Source of the DNA: Flavicella sp963932955
Lineage (GTDB): Bacteria > Bacteroidota > Bacteroidia > Flavobacteriales > Flavobacteriaceae
Length of the DNA stretch: 64,000 bases
Direction: 5' to 3'
NCBI GenBank assembly: GCA_963932955.1
Contig: CAWVRK010000002.1
Coordinates: 99,980 to 163,979, forward strand
Below the pieces are notes generated by a model. That model was not told where the DNA came from. It did not search any database and saw nothing but the letters and a program-made list of their open reading frames with translations. This document shows, in pieces, positions 53,237 through 61,132 of the stretch. The position numbers were made by a program, and so were the translations under genes. Positions within the stretch are counted from its first letter, which is position 1. Every line of letters starts with the position of its first letter.

Positions 53237-54055
53237 ATGTCTTTAGCCCAAAAGAAATACAAGCGCGTGACCACCAATTCCCTGATTGAAATGAAGTTCA
53301 ACGGTGAAAAAATATCCATGCTGACTGCCTACGATTATACGATGGCAAAAATTGTAGATGCTGCTGGCATTGACGTCATATTGGTTGGAGACTCTGCCTC
53401 CAATGTCATGGCTGGACACGAAACCACCTTGCCCATCACTTTGAACGAAATGATTTACCACGCCAGTTCAGTGGTAAGAGCTTGTGAGCGTAGTTTGGTC
53501 GTGGTCGATTTACCTTTTGGAAGCTACCAATCAGATCCGAAGGAAGCCTTGCGTTCTGCCATTCGAATCATGAAAGAATCGGGGGCACATTCTATCAAAT
53601 TGGAAGGAGGAAAAGAGATCAAAGAATCCATCAAAAGAATTCTCCATGCGGGAATTCCCGTAATGGGACACCTCGGATTGACCCCCCAATCCATCTATAA
53701 ATTTGGCACCTATACCGTAAGAGCCAAAGAAGAAGCGGAAGCAGAAAAACTAATCGAAGATGCACTCTTGCTAGAAAAACTAGGTTGTTTTTCATTGGTC
53801 TTAGAAAAAGTCCCCGCAACACTTGCTGAAAAAGTAGCCCAAAAAGTAGCCATCCCTGTGATTGGCATCGGAGCAGGATCGGGTGTAGACGGTCAAGTAT
53901 TGGTCACACATGACATGCTCGGCATGACCCACGAGTTCCATCCGCGCTTTTTGCGCAGGTACCTCAACCTCTATGAAGACATGAGTACTGCGTTTCAAAA
54001 ATACAGCAGCGACGTAAAATCCAAAGATTTCCCCAACGCCCAAGAACAATATTGA
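53237..54055 (+). CDS. panB: 3-methyl-2-oxobutanoate hydroxymethyltransferase
   Basis: First step of pantothenate synthesis: adds a hydroxymethyl group from methylene-tetrahydrofolate to 2-oxoisovalerate. The 272-residue product has MLTAYDYTMAKIVD, VGDSASNVMAGHETT (Mg-binding Asp), KLEGGKE, GHLGLTPQS and FSLVLEKVPA with the catalytic Glu, then GIGAGSGVDGQVLV. Length is normal. A 2-hydroxyacid dehydrogenase starts 23 bases downstream in a probable operon. The substrate is also the substrate of the leucine pathway encoded at 20.5-25.4 kb. Confidence 0.97.
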   Translation: MSLAQKKYKRVTTNSLIEMKFNGEKISMLTAYDYTMAKIVDAAGIDVILVGDSASNVMAGHETTLPITLNEMIYHASSVVRACERSLVVVDLPFGSYQSDPKEALRSAIRIMKESGAHSIKLEGGKEIKESIKRILHAGIPVMGHLGLTPQSIYKFGTYTVRAKEEAEAEKLIEDALLLEKLGCFSLVLEKVPATLAEKVAQKVAIPVIGIGAGSGVDGQVLVTHDMLGMTHEFHPRFLRRYLNLYEDMSTAFQKYSSDVKSKDFPNAQEQY

Positions 54056-54078
54056 TCTTCCTTTAAAAAACAACCGCC

Positions 54079-55023
54079 ATGAAGGTGCTCCACATCGATC
54101 GAAACCACCCTATTTTGCTGGAAGGCCTCGAAAAATTAGGCTGTACCAATGAAGAAGACTACGCGTCTTCCAAAGAAAGTATCGCCTCCAAAATTCACCT
54201 GTACGAAGGGATTGTGATTCGCAGTCGTTTCGAAATTGATGCCGCATTCTTGGACAAAGCCACCCATTTGAAATTCATCGCACGTGTCGGAGCCGGTCTG
54301 GAAAGCATTGACTTAGACTACGCCGCCAAAAAAGGCATTCAACTGATTGCAGCTCCCGAAGGCAACCGAGATGCCGTGGGAGAACACGCTGTCGGTCTGT
54401 TGCTCGCTTTGTTCAACAAAATCAAACAGGCAGACTTGCAAATTCGCACTGGAAAGTGGCTCCGAGAAGCAAACCGAGGCGTCCAACTGAGTGGCAAGAC
54501 GGTGGGCTTGATCGGCTATGGAAATATGGGCAAATCTTTTGCAAAAAAATTGCGCGGCTTCGATGTAGAAGTTCTTTGCTATGACCTCAAAGAAGGAGTC
54601 GGAGATGAAAATTGCCGACAAACCAGCTTGACAGAAATTCAAGAAAAAGCAACGGTGCTCAGCCTGCACACTCCTTTCAACGAAGCCTCTCACAAAATGA
54701 TCAACAGCGACTTGATTTCCGGGTTTCATCAACCCTTTTACCTGGTCAATACGGCGAGAGGAAGTGCCGTGGTAACTGCTGATTTGGTTGCAGCATTGGA
54801 GTCTGGAAAAATAGTAGGCGCTTGCTTGGATGTGCTGGAATACGAAAACGGGTCTTTTGAGGATTTGTTTGAAAACGAACCCCTCCCCAAGGCTTTTGAG
54901 TACCTGATTCACTCGGACAAGGTCTTGCTATCTCCTCATGTGGCCGGGTGGACCGACGCCTCTAAAATCAAACTTGCCCAAACCTGTGTGGACAAAATAG
55001 CGACCCGCTTCTTTGCTGTTTGA
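54079..55023 (+). CDS. D-isomer-specific 2-hydroxyacid dehydrogenase
   Basis: 314-residue NAD-dependent dehydrogenase of the D-2-hydroxyacid family (phosphoglycerate dehydrogenase-like, without an ACT domain). The Rossmann motif is GLIGYGNMGKSFA (about residues 142-154). Catalytic Arg lies in NTARGSAV, Glu in LDVLEYENGSF and His in LSPHVAGWT. Tight linkage to panB suggests, without proof, a role in pantothenate synthesis such as ketopantoate reduction. A serine-pathway or general 2-oxoacid reductase is the alternative. Confidence 0.9.
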   Translation: MKVLHIDRNHPILLEGLEKLGCTNEEDYASSKESIASKIHLYEGIVIRSRFEIDAAFLDKATHLKFIARVGAGLESIDLDYAAKKGIQLIAAPEGNRDAVGEHAVGLLLALFNKIKQADLQIRTGKWLREANRGVQLSGKTVGLIGYGNMGKSFAKKLRGFDVEVLCYDLKEGVGDENCRQTSLTEIQEKATVLSLHTPFNEASHKMINSDLISGFHQPFYLVNTARGSAVVTADLVAALESGKIVGACLDVLEYENGSFEDLFENEPLPKAFEYLIHSDKVLLSPHVAGWTDASKIKLAQTCVDKIATRFFAV

Positions 55024-55043
55024 AAAAAAACTGTCATTTCTTT

Positions 55044-55072
55044 TTGTACCTGAGCTTATAATCGTAATATTG
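55044..55072 (+). promoter_or_regulatory. Promoter of the ars cluster
   Basis: TTG at 55044-55046 and TAATATTG at 55065-55072 (one mismatch to TAnnTTTG), with an 18-base spacer, upstream of arsR. Confidence 0.6.
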
Positions 55073-55077
55073 CAATG

Positions 55078-55092
55078 TATAAATAATTTATA
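55078..55092 (+). promoter_or_regulatory. Candidate ArsR operator
   Basis: Perfect palindrome TATAAAT-A-ATTTATA ending at the first base of the arsR ATG. It lies just downstream of the -7 element, covering the probable transcript start, where a repressor would block transcription. Confidence 0.5.
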
Positions 55093-55421
55093 TGGGACTG
55101 ACCAAGACAGAAATCTTTACAGAAGCACAAAACGAATTGGCACACATTGCCAAAGTGCTTGGCCATCCTGCTCGCATCGCCATTTTAGAACAGATCCTGC
55201 AACGTGAAGGATGTATTTGCAATGACCTTGTCTTCGAGACTGGCCTCGCACAAGCGACCATCTCTCAACATTTGAAAGAACTGAAATCAATCGGCATCAT
55301 CCGAGGTACCATTTCTGGCAAACGCATGTGTTACTGCATCGACCAAGAAAAATGGGAAACCGCTCAAGAATTGCTGTCCAATTTTTTTAAAAAAAATCAA
55401 AACACAGCGAACTGCTGTTAA
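55092..55421 (+). CDS. arsR: ArsR-family metalloregulatory repressor
   Basis: 109-residue winged-helix repressor. The helix-turn-helix region is DLVFETGLAQATISQHLKELKSIG (about residues 44-67). The GCICNDLV segment gives the Cys-x-Cys of the alpha-3 metalloid site (about residues 39-41), and further cysteines occur in MCYC and at the extreme C-terminus (NCC). It probably releases DNA when arsenite binds. It is the first gene of a cluster with the DUF6428 gene and arsC and is likely autoregulated through the palindrome over its start. Confidence 0.9.
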   Translation: MGLTKTEIFTEAQNELAHIAKVLGHPARIAILEQILQREGCICNDLVFETGLAQATISQHLKELKSIGIIRGTISGKRMCYCIDQEKWETAQELLSNFFKKNQNTANCC

Positions 55422-55432
55422 TCCATACACAT

Positions 55433-55915
55433 ATGACTTTAGAAGCCTTTGTCAATTTACTTGCCACAAATCCAAACAAATCCTTGCTCTTTGAAGTGGC
55501 TCCACAAGTATATGCAGGAAGCCATTACCACCTGACAGAAATCAAAACCGCAAAAATAAGTTCCGTAGACTGTGGAGGGCAAAAACACGAGTGGATAGAA
55601 ACTGTCTTTCAACTTTGGGAAAACCCAAAAGAAATTGGAAAAACAGCATACCTCAAAACAGACAAAATCCTCGATATTGTCTCAAAAGTCAATGCTGTAA
55701 AAGCCCTACACGCGAAGACAGTACTTAAAATTGAATACGGAAACGCCTTGTTCCCTACCGCCCAATTGAACATCCGAAATGTCGTGGCAAGCGACCAACA
55801 ACTGCTCGTACAATTGCACAGCGAACAAACAAAATGCAAAGCCCCAGACCTGTGTGGGGTCCCTGAACCTTCTTCAAATTCTCAAACTTGCGCACCCGGA
55901 AGTGGTTGCTGCTAA
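55433..55915 (+). CDS. DUF6428 family protein
   Basis: 160-residue protein of the DUF6428 family, found in arsenic clusters of Bacteroidota; function is not established. The body (residues about 1-120) has mixed alpha/beta character with GGQKHEWIETVFQLWE. The tail is Cys-rich: CKAPDLC, then CAPGSGCC at the very end, arranged as if to bind a soft metal or metalloid. It starts 11 bases after arsR and ends 11 bases before the arsC ATG, consistent with one operon. Confidence 0.85.
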   Translation: MTLEAFVNLLATNPNKSLLFEVAPQVYAGSHYHLTEIKTAKISSVDCGGQKHEWIETVFQLWENPKEIGKTAYLKTDKILDIVSKVNAVKALHAKTVLKIEYGNALFPTAQLNIRNVVASDQQLLVQLHSEQTKCKAPDLCGVPEPSSNSQTCAPGSGCC

Positions 55916-55926
55916 ACACTAAAAAC

Positions 55927-56346
55927 ATGAAAAATATCTTAGTCCTGTGTACAGGAAATTCCTGTAGAAGTCAAATGGCGCACGGTTATTTAGAAGCGTT
56001 TGCTTCAGACAAAGCTGTGATTTACAGCGCGGGCATCGAAACACACGGGCTGAATCCCGGTGCGGTGGCTATCATGAAAGAGGAGGGAATTGACATCAGT
56101 AGCCATACCTCCAACCACGTGGACGAATACACGGCCATCGATTTTCATTTTATTGTGACGGTTTGTGACCATGCCAATGAAAACTGCCCTTTTATCCCTT
56201 CCAAAAACGCTGAAAGACTGCACCACAATTTCTTCGACCCTTCAAAAGTAACGGGTACCGAAGGAGAAAAACACGCGGCTTTTGAAAAGGCAAGAAATGA
56301 AATCAAAGGCTATTTCAAAAGCTTTGTCGCAGAAAAAATTGCCTAA
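55927..56346 (+). CDS. arsC: Arsenate reductase, low-molecular-weight phosphatase type
   Basis: Reduces arsenate to arsenite. The 139-residue product has the P-loop CTGNSCRS (C-x5-R, Cys near residue 8) and the pair of redox cysteines with the family spacing in VTVCDHANENCPF, as in the thioredoxin-coupled S. aureus ArsC. Asp of the catalytic loop may be in NFFDPSKV. The ATG at 55927 is preferred; the frame from 55888 overlaps the DUF6428 tail. No ACR3 or ArsB exporter gene follows in the window. Confidence 0.93.
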   Translation: MKNILVLCTGNSCRSQMAHGYLEAFASDKAVIYSAGIETHGLNPGAVAIMKEEGIDISSHTSNHVDEYTAIDFHFIVTVCDHANENCPFIPSKNAERLHHNFFDPSKVTGTEGEKHAAFEKARNEIKGYFKSFVAEKIA

Positions 56347-56539
56347 GAAAGCCCTTCGAAAGGAAACATTTTTAAAACACAGCAGCAGTCAGAGCAGGGG
56401 AAGCTCAAATTGGAGCAGAGGCTAAAGAAACACGCCTAGATCGCTGTCAAAAAATTCCAGTGCATTTGAATCCCTTTTCAGTGAAATTTAAAAAGCAGGA
56501 AACAGGTAGATTTAATTTCAATAAATACGTTCTCTTTTG

Positions 56540-56547
56540 TATCTTTG
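56540..56547 (+). promoter_or_regulatory. -7 element of the superoxide dismutase gene
   Basis: TATCTTTG, an exact match, 34 bases before the ATG. It shows that the gene is separate from the ars cluster. Confidence 0.65.
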
Positions 56548-56581
56548 AAACTCTATTTACGAATCTTTTAATAAAAAAATT

Positions 56582-57190
56582 ATGGCTTTTGAACTTCCAA
56601 AATTAGGGTACGCATACGATGCGTTGGAACCCCATATTGATGCAAGAACTATGGAAATCCACCATAGCAAGCACCACCAAGGATACACAAACAACTTGAA
56701 CAATGCCATTGCCGGTACGGCTGCAGAAGGATCTTCTATCGAAGACATCTTGGCCAATATGGACATGAGTAACGGCGCTGTCAGAAACAACGGAGGCGGT
56801 TTTTACAACCACCGTTTGTTTTGGGAAGTACTTTCTCCAAACGGAGGAGGCCTTCCAACAGGTGAGTTGGCCGCAGCAATTGACACTGCCTTTGGTTCTT
56901 TTGACGCCTTTAAAGGGGCTTTTTCCAAAGCAGCAGCTACTCAATTTGGTTCTGGATGGGCTTGGTTGTGTGTTGCAAAAGGAGGAGAAGTAAACGTCTG
57001 CTCGACGCCTAACCAAGACAATCCCTTGATGCCTGGAGTCACATGTGGCAACCAACCGATTTTAGGATTGGACGTTTGGGAACACGCCTACTATTTGAAC
57101 TACCAAAACAGAAGACCCGATTACATCAATGCTTTTTTCAATGTGATCAACTGGGAAGAAGTATCTGCCAAATACGCGGCAAACAAATAA
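56582..57190 (+). CDS. sodA: Superoxide dismutase (Fe/Mn family)
   Basis: Detoxifies superoxide in the cytoplasm. The 202-residue product has the metal ligands in MEIHHSKHHQGYTNNLN (His 27 region), FYNHRLFWE (His), and LDVWEHAYYLNYQNRRPDYI (Asp, His). GSGWAWL is the usual active-site surround. Metal choice (Fe, Mn or both) cannot be fixed; many Bacteroidota enzymes are cambialistic. There is no signal peptide. It is monocistronic with its own promoter and terminator. Confidence 0.95.
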   Translation: MAFELPKLGYAYDALEPHIDARTMEIHHSKHHQGYTNNLNNAIAGTAAEGSSIEDILANMDMSNGAVRNNGGGFYNHRLFWEVLSPNGGGLPTGELAAAIDTAFGSFDAFKGAFSKAAATQFGSGWAWLCVAKGGEVNVCSTPNQDNPLMPGVTCGNQPILGLDVWEHAYYLNYQNRRPDYINAFFNVINWEEVSAKYAANK

Positions 57191-57206
57191 AAAAACATCT
57201 TTTCAT

Positions 57207-57243
57207 AAAAAAGAGGGTTTGCGATGCAAACCCTCTTTTTTTA
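57207..57243. terminator. Bidirectional terminator after sod
   Basis: Sixteen-base arms (AAAAAAGAGGGTTTGC and its complement) around GAT with A and T runs. It serves sod and the converging PurF-like gene. Confidence 0.92.
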
Positions 57244-57263
57244 TGCCTTTTTTGAAAGTACTT

Positions 57264-59159
57264 TCAATAGGCTCTTTTGTTTTTCCCTTCGTAAAAATTG
57301 ATAAAAGCCTCATTGACCACACGTTTTCCACCGTTTGTCGGATAGTCACCCGTAAAATACCAATCTCCCAAATGGCCTGGACAAGCTTGGTGCAAACCTT
57401 CGACGGTCTGGAAAATGACCTCTACTTTTGCTTTTATTTCGGAAGTTTTTAGCATCTCTGCAATCTTGTTTGAAATTTGTTCGGCCGTAAAAGGCGCGTA
57501 AATTTCTTTGACAAAATTCTCAATCCCTGCATCTTCTTTGACACGTTGTTTCAAACATTTCTTGTACACATCAGTGACTATATGGTATTGATCAGAGTCT
57601 TTCAACAATTCCAAGGCCGCTTTAAAGGCAATAAAATCGCCAATTTTTGCCATGTCAATGCCGTAGCAATCTGGGTAGCGGATTTGGGGCGCTGACGATA
57701 CGATGACAATTTTCTTAGGATGCAAGCGGTCCAAAATTCGGATGATGCTTTTCTTTAGCGTGGTCCCTCTTACAATGCTATCGTCGATGATCACAAGATT
57801 GTCCGTGGGCTTGACCACGCCATAAGTAATGTCGTATACATGCTCTACCAAATCGTCCCGACTGTTTTCATCGGCAATAAACGTTCGCAACTTGACATCT
57901 TTGATGGCAATTTTCTCGATGCGAGGGCGTTCGGACAAAATGGATTGCAATTCTTTGGCCGTAATCTCTCGTTTGCCTTTGAGCATTTTATTGATTTTCT
58001 GCTGGTTTAGAAAATCTTCCGCAGCCTCACTCATACCGTAAAAAGAAGTCTCGGCAGTATTGGGAATGTAAGAAAAAACGGTGTCTGAAATGTGGTTGTC
58101 AATCTTTTTTAAGATTTCTGGAAAGATGATTTTTCCCAACATTTTTCGTTCTTTGTAAATATCGGCATCACTCCCTCTTGAAAAGTAGATGCGCTCAAAA
58201 GAACAGGATTTTTTTGGCAATTGTTCCAAAACAGGTTTTACGGAGACCTCTCCAGATTTCTTGACAATCAATGCATGTCCGCGCTCCAGTTCTTGTACAG
58301 CCTCTAGAGGCACATCAAAAACAGTTTGGATCGCAGGTCTTTCTGAAGCGACCACCAATACTTCGTCATCTTGGTAATAAAACGTAGGGCGAATTCCCGC
58401 AGGATCTCGCAAAACAAAAGCATCGCCGTGTCCGAGCAGTCCTGCCATGGCATAACCGCCATCAAAACTTTTGGCTGCGCGTTTCAAAATGGCTTGAATG
58501 TCTAATTTCTCTCCAATGATTGGGGAGGCGTCTTTTTTACTCACTGTTCCTTTCAACTCTTGGTACAAGTCCTCGACTTGATCGTCTAAAAAGTGGCCGA
58601 TTTTCTCCATCACTGTTACCGTGTCAGTGCTCTCTTTTGGGTGCTGACCCAAAGAAACGAGCTCTTCCATCAGCTGTGAGGAATTGGTCATGTTGAAATT
58701 TCCTGCTACGATCAGATTTTTATGCCGCCAATTGCTTTGGCGTAAAAAAGGGTGTACGTGTTCAATGCTATTTCCTCCGGAAGTCCCATACCGAACGTGT
58801 CCCAAAAACAAATTTCCTAGATATGGAAGGTTTTCTTCCTGCCAAGCCACATCGTCTTTTTTATCAGGGTGGGCTTTCATCATGACATTCAAGCGTTCGT
58901 TGATCTGAGCAAAAATATCTTGAATTGGCTGGGCTTGGTTGGAACGAACCCTACTAATATAGCGGGTTCCAGGACTGACGTTGAACTTAAGACTCGCAAA
59001 ACCGGCGCCGTCTTGCCCACGGTTGTGTTGTTTTTCCATCAACAAATACATCTTGTTGATTCCGTAAAAAGCGGTTCCGTACTTTTCTTTGTAAAACTCC
59101 AGGGGTTTTAACAAACGAACCATTGCAATTCCACATTCGTGCTTGATCGCGTCACTCAT
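57264..59159 (-). CDS. Amidophosphoribosyltransferase-like (PurF family) protein, long form
   Basis: 631-residue class II glutamine amidotransferase plus phosphoribosyltransferase. The nucleophile Cys follows an eight-residue lead (MSDAIKHE-C), suggesting propeptide removal. HNRGQDGAG and GHVRYGTSG belong to the glutaminase domain, and VIIDDSIVRGTTL is the PRPP loop (about residues 439-451). It is about 130 residues longer than typical PurF, with insertions in the glutaminase domain and a C-terminal extension. Bacteroidota often carry this form besides a standard PurF, so its exact reaction is uncertain. It lies 61 bases downstream of the PfkB kinase, probably in one operon. Confidence 0.85.
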   Translation of the reverse strand: MSDAIKHECGIAMVRLLKPLEFYKEKYGTAFYGINKMYLLMEKQHNRGQDGAGFASLKFNVSPGTRYISRVRSNQAQPIQDIFAQINERLNVMMKAHPDKKDDVAWQEENLPYLGNLFLGHVRYGTSGGNSIEHVHPFLRQSNWRHKNLIVAGNFNMTNSSQLMEELVSLGQHPKESTDTVTVMEKIGHFLDDQVEDLYQELKGTVSKKDASPIIGEKLDIQAILKRAAKSFDGGYAMAGLLGHGDAFVLRDPAGIRPTFYYQDDEVLVVASERPAIQTVFDVPLEAVQELERGHALIVKKSGEVSVKPVLEQLPKKSCSFERIYFSRGSDADIYKERKMLGKIIFPEILKKIDNHISDTVFSYIPNTAETSFYGMSEAAEDFLNQQKINKMLKGKREITAKELQSILSERPRIEKIAIKDVKLRTFIADENSRDDLVEHVYDITYGVVKPTDNLVIIDDSIVRGTTLKKSIIRILDRLHPKKIVIVSSAPQIRYPDCYGIDMAKIGDFIAFKAALELLKDSDQYHIVTDVYKKCLKQRVKEDAGIENFVKEIYAPFTAEQISNKIAEMLKTSEIKAKVEVIFQTVEGLHQACPGHLGDWYFTGDYPTNGGKRVVNEAFINFYEGKNKRAY

Positions 59160-59220
59160 AGTTGATGATTAAATGGCAACTCTTTTGGAGTTGAATTGAT
59201 TGAGATCCCCAAACGGGATT

Positions 59221-60150
59221 TTAATTAGAGATTGACATTTCGTACTGTGTCAATTCTTTGAACTGCAACAAACGTTGCGAAATTTCTTTATCTGTCAATG
59301 CGACCATGCGTTCGGTTCCGAATTTTTCCACACAGAAGGAAGCCAAATTAGAGCCGTGAATCACCGCATTCTTCATGTTTTCAAAGGAAATATCTTCGGT
59401 TTTGGCCAAATAACCAGCAAACCCACCTGCAAAAGTATCTCCCGCTCCAGTCGGGTCAAACACTTCTTCCAAAGGCAATGCCGGAGCAAAAAACACCTGG
59501 CCGTTGTGAAACAACAAAGCACCGTGTTCTCCCTTTTTGATGACCACGTATTTGGGGCCCATCTCGTGAATTATTTTAGCGGCAACGACCAAAGAATACG
59601 CTCCGCTTAGCTGGCGTGCTTCTTCGTCATTGATGGTAATTACATCTACTTTTTTAAGAACTTCTTTCAAATCTGCCAAGGCGATGTCCATCCAAAAATT
59701 CATGGTGTCCAACACTACCAACTTCGGAGCCTGAATCATCTGTTCCAAAACAGCATTTTGAACCAAGGGATGCAGATTGCCCAACAGGACGATTTCCGAA
59801 TCTTGAAAAGCTGCGGGTACTACTGGATTGAAATTCTCCAACACATTCAACTCGGTGACCAAGGTGTCTCGGCTGTTCATATCATTGTGGTACTTTCCGC
59901 TCCAAAAAAAGGTCTTGCCCTCTTTCACTACTTCAATTCCAGAAACATCAATGTTTTTATCCTGCAACATCTGAAGGTATGCTGCTGGAAAATCACCGCC
60001 AACTACGGATACAATCCCTGAAGGAACATTGAAATAAGCGGCAGACAAGCCGATGTAAGTTGCTGCCCCACCTAAAATTTTATCCGTACTTCCAAAAGGG
60101 GTTTGGATGGCATCAAAAGCAACCGTTCCTACGATTAAAAGTTTGCTCAT
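59221..60150 (-). CDS. PfkB-family carbohydrate/nucleoside kinase
   Basis: 309-residue ribokinase-like kinase. The N-terminal GGAATYIGLSAAYF is the first PfkB signature; VFDPTGAGDTFAGGFAGYLAK (about residues 236-256) is the second and includes the catalytic Asp. The substrate cannot be read with certainty. Pairing with the PurF-like gene suggests a nucleoside or ribose-type substrate (inference). The minus-strand promoter at 60229-60257 directly abuts the sufE promoter. Confidence 0.88.
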   Translation of the reverse strand: MSKLLIVGTVAFDAIQTPFGSTDKILGGAATYIGLSAAYFNVPSGIVSVVGGDFPAAYLQMLQDKNIDVSGIEVVKEGKTFFWSGKYHNDMNSRDTLVTELNVLENFNPVVPAAFQDSEIVLLGNLHPLVQNAVLEQMIQAPKLVVLDTMNFWMDIALADLKEVLKKVDVITINDEEARQLSGAYSLVVAAKIIHEMGPKYVVIKKGEHGALLFHNGQVFFAPALPLEEVFDPTGAGDTFAGGFAGYLAKTEDISFENMKNAVIHGSNLASFCVEKFGTERMVALTDKEISQRLLQFKELTQYEMSISN

Positions 60151-60220
60151 ATTGATTTTTGTTCTTTTGGTTGGGCTTGAATCTTTTGCTCAAAAAGCGA
60201 AAAACTTCAGCGCGATTCAA

Positions 60221-60228
60221 TAACTTTG
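60221..60228 (+). promoter_or_regulatory. -7 element of sufE
   Basis: TAACTTTG on the plus strand, directly abutting the opposing -7 element at 60229. No TTG partner was found. Confidence 0.5.
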
Positions 60229-60257
60229 CAAAAATAAGTTTAAAATATGACTATCAA
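60229..60257 (-). promoter_or_regulatory. Promoter of the PfkB kinase and PurF-like genes
   Basis: On the minus strand, TTG at 60257-60255 and TATTTTTG at 60236-60229, with an 18-base spacer. The two opposing -7 elements touch without a gap. Confidence 0.6.
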
Positions 60258-60684
60258 AGAAATACAAGAGGAAATTATTGACGAGTTTTCGATGTTTGAA
60301 GATTGGATGGAACGCTACGAACACATCATCGACCTCGGAAAATCCTTGCCCTTGATTGAAGACACTTATAAAACGGGAGAAAACCTTATCAAAGGATGCC
60401 AGTCCAAGGTGTGGTTGCACTCAGAACTAAAAGACGGCACGCTGGACTTTTCAGCGGATAGTGACGCCATCTTGACCAAAGGAATTGTCGCGCTTTTACT
60501 AAGAGTATTCCAAGCACAAAAGCCGGCTGACATCCTCCTTGCCGAACTTTCTTTTATCGACAAAATTGAACTCAAAGAACACCTGTCTCCAACCCGTGCC
60601 AACGGCTTACTGTCCATGATCAAACAAATCAAACTCTACGCCCTCGCTTACCAATCCAAAATTGGAACGAACACAAACCCTTAA
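60247..60684 (+). CDS. sufE: Cysteine desulfuration protein SufE
   Basis: Accepts persulfide sulfur from the cysteine desulfurase SufS and passes it to the SufBCD scaffold for Fe-S cluster assembly. The 145-residue product has the acceptor cysteine in LIKGCQSKVWL (about residue 57) and the downstream helical SufE core with LSPTRANGLLSM. SufS and SufBCD are not in the window. It is followed by the SufT-like and DUF2480 genes, a set often linked to Fe-S assembly in this phylum. Confidence 0.95.
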   Translation: MTIKEIQEEIIDEFSMFEDWMERYEHIIDLGKSLPLIEDTYKTGENLIKGCQSKVWLHSELKDGTLDFSADSDAILTKGIVALLLRVFQAQKPADILLAELSFIDKIELKEHLSPTRANGLLSMIKQIKLYALAYQSKIGTNTNP

Positions 60685-60733
60685 AAGACCAAAGCTTTTA
60701 AAGATTGGAAATGAGAAAACCCACAAGAATTCG

Positions 60734-60741
60734 TATCTTTG
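60734..60741 (+). promoter_or_regulatory. -7 element of the SufT-like gene
   Basis: TATCTTTG, an exact match, 28 bases before the ATG. The nearest TTG (60705-60707) is 26 bases away. Confidence 0.55.
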
Positions 60742-60769
60742 AAGGCTATTCAACAAGAACACAAACACG

Positions 60770-61090
60770 ATGAACGAAGAAGAAATTACCGATATCGGCG
60801 AAAAAATTGTACAGGTTTTAAAAACCATTTTTGATCCTGAAATCCCTGTAGACATCTACGAATTGGGATTGATTTACGATGTGATGGTCAACGAAAATAA
60901 AGAGGCCAAAATTTTGATGACCTTGACCTCTCCCAACTGTCCCGTTGCAGAAACCCTGCCCAAAGAAGTCGAAGACAAAGTGATGGAACTGGAAGAAATT
61001 GACCACGCCGAAGTAGAAATCACTTTTGACCCCACATGGACTCAGGACATGATGAGCGAAGAAGCCAAATTGGAATTGGGCTTTTTATAA
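60770..61090 (+). CDS. MIP18/SufT-like iron-sulfur assembly protein (DUF59)
   Basis: 106-residue protein of the MIP18 (DUF59) family. The signature is FDPEIPVDIYELGLIYDV (about residues 21-38), followed by MTLTSPNCPVAETLP, which contains the conserved Cys, and ITFDPTWTQDMMSE near the C-terminus. Members help mature Fe-S proteins. The position between sufE and DUF2480 supports that role. Its own promoter lies upstream. Confidence 0.93.
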   Translation: MNEEEITDIGEKIVQVLKTIFDPEIPVDIYELGLIYDVMVNENKEAKILMTLTSPNCPVAETLPKEVEDKVMELEEIDHAEVEITFDPTWTQDMMSEEAKLELGFL

Positions 61091-61132
61091 ACCCAGACTA
61101 CAAAACGCCTTGCACTCCCAATCGTTGTTATT

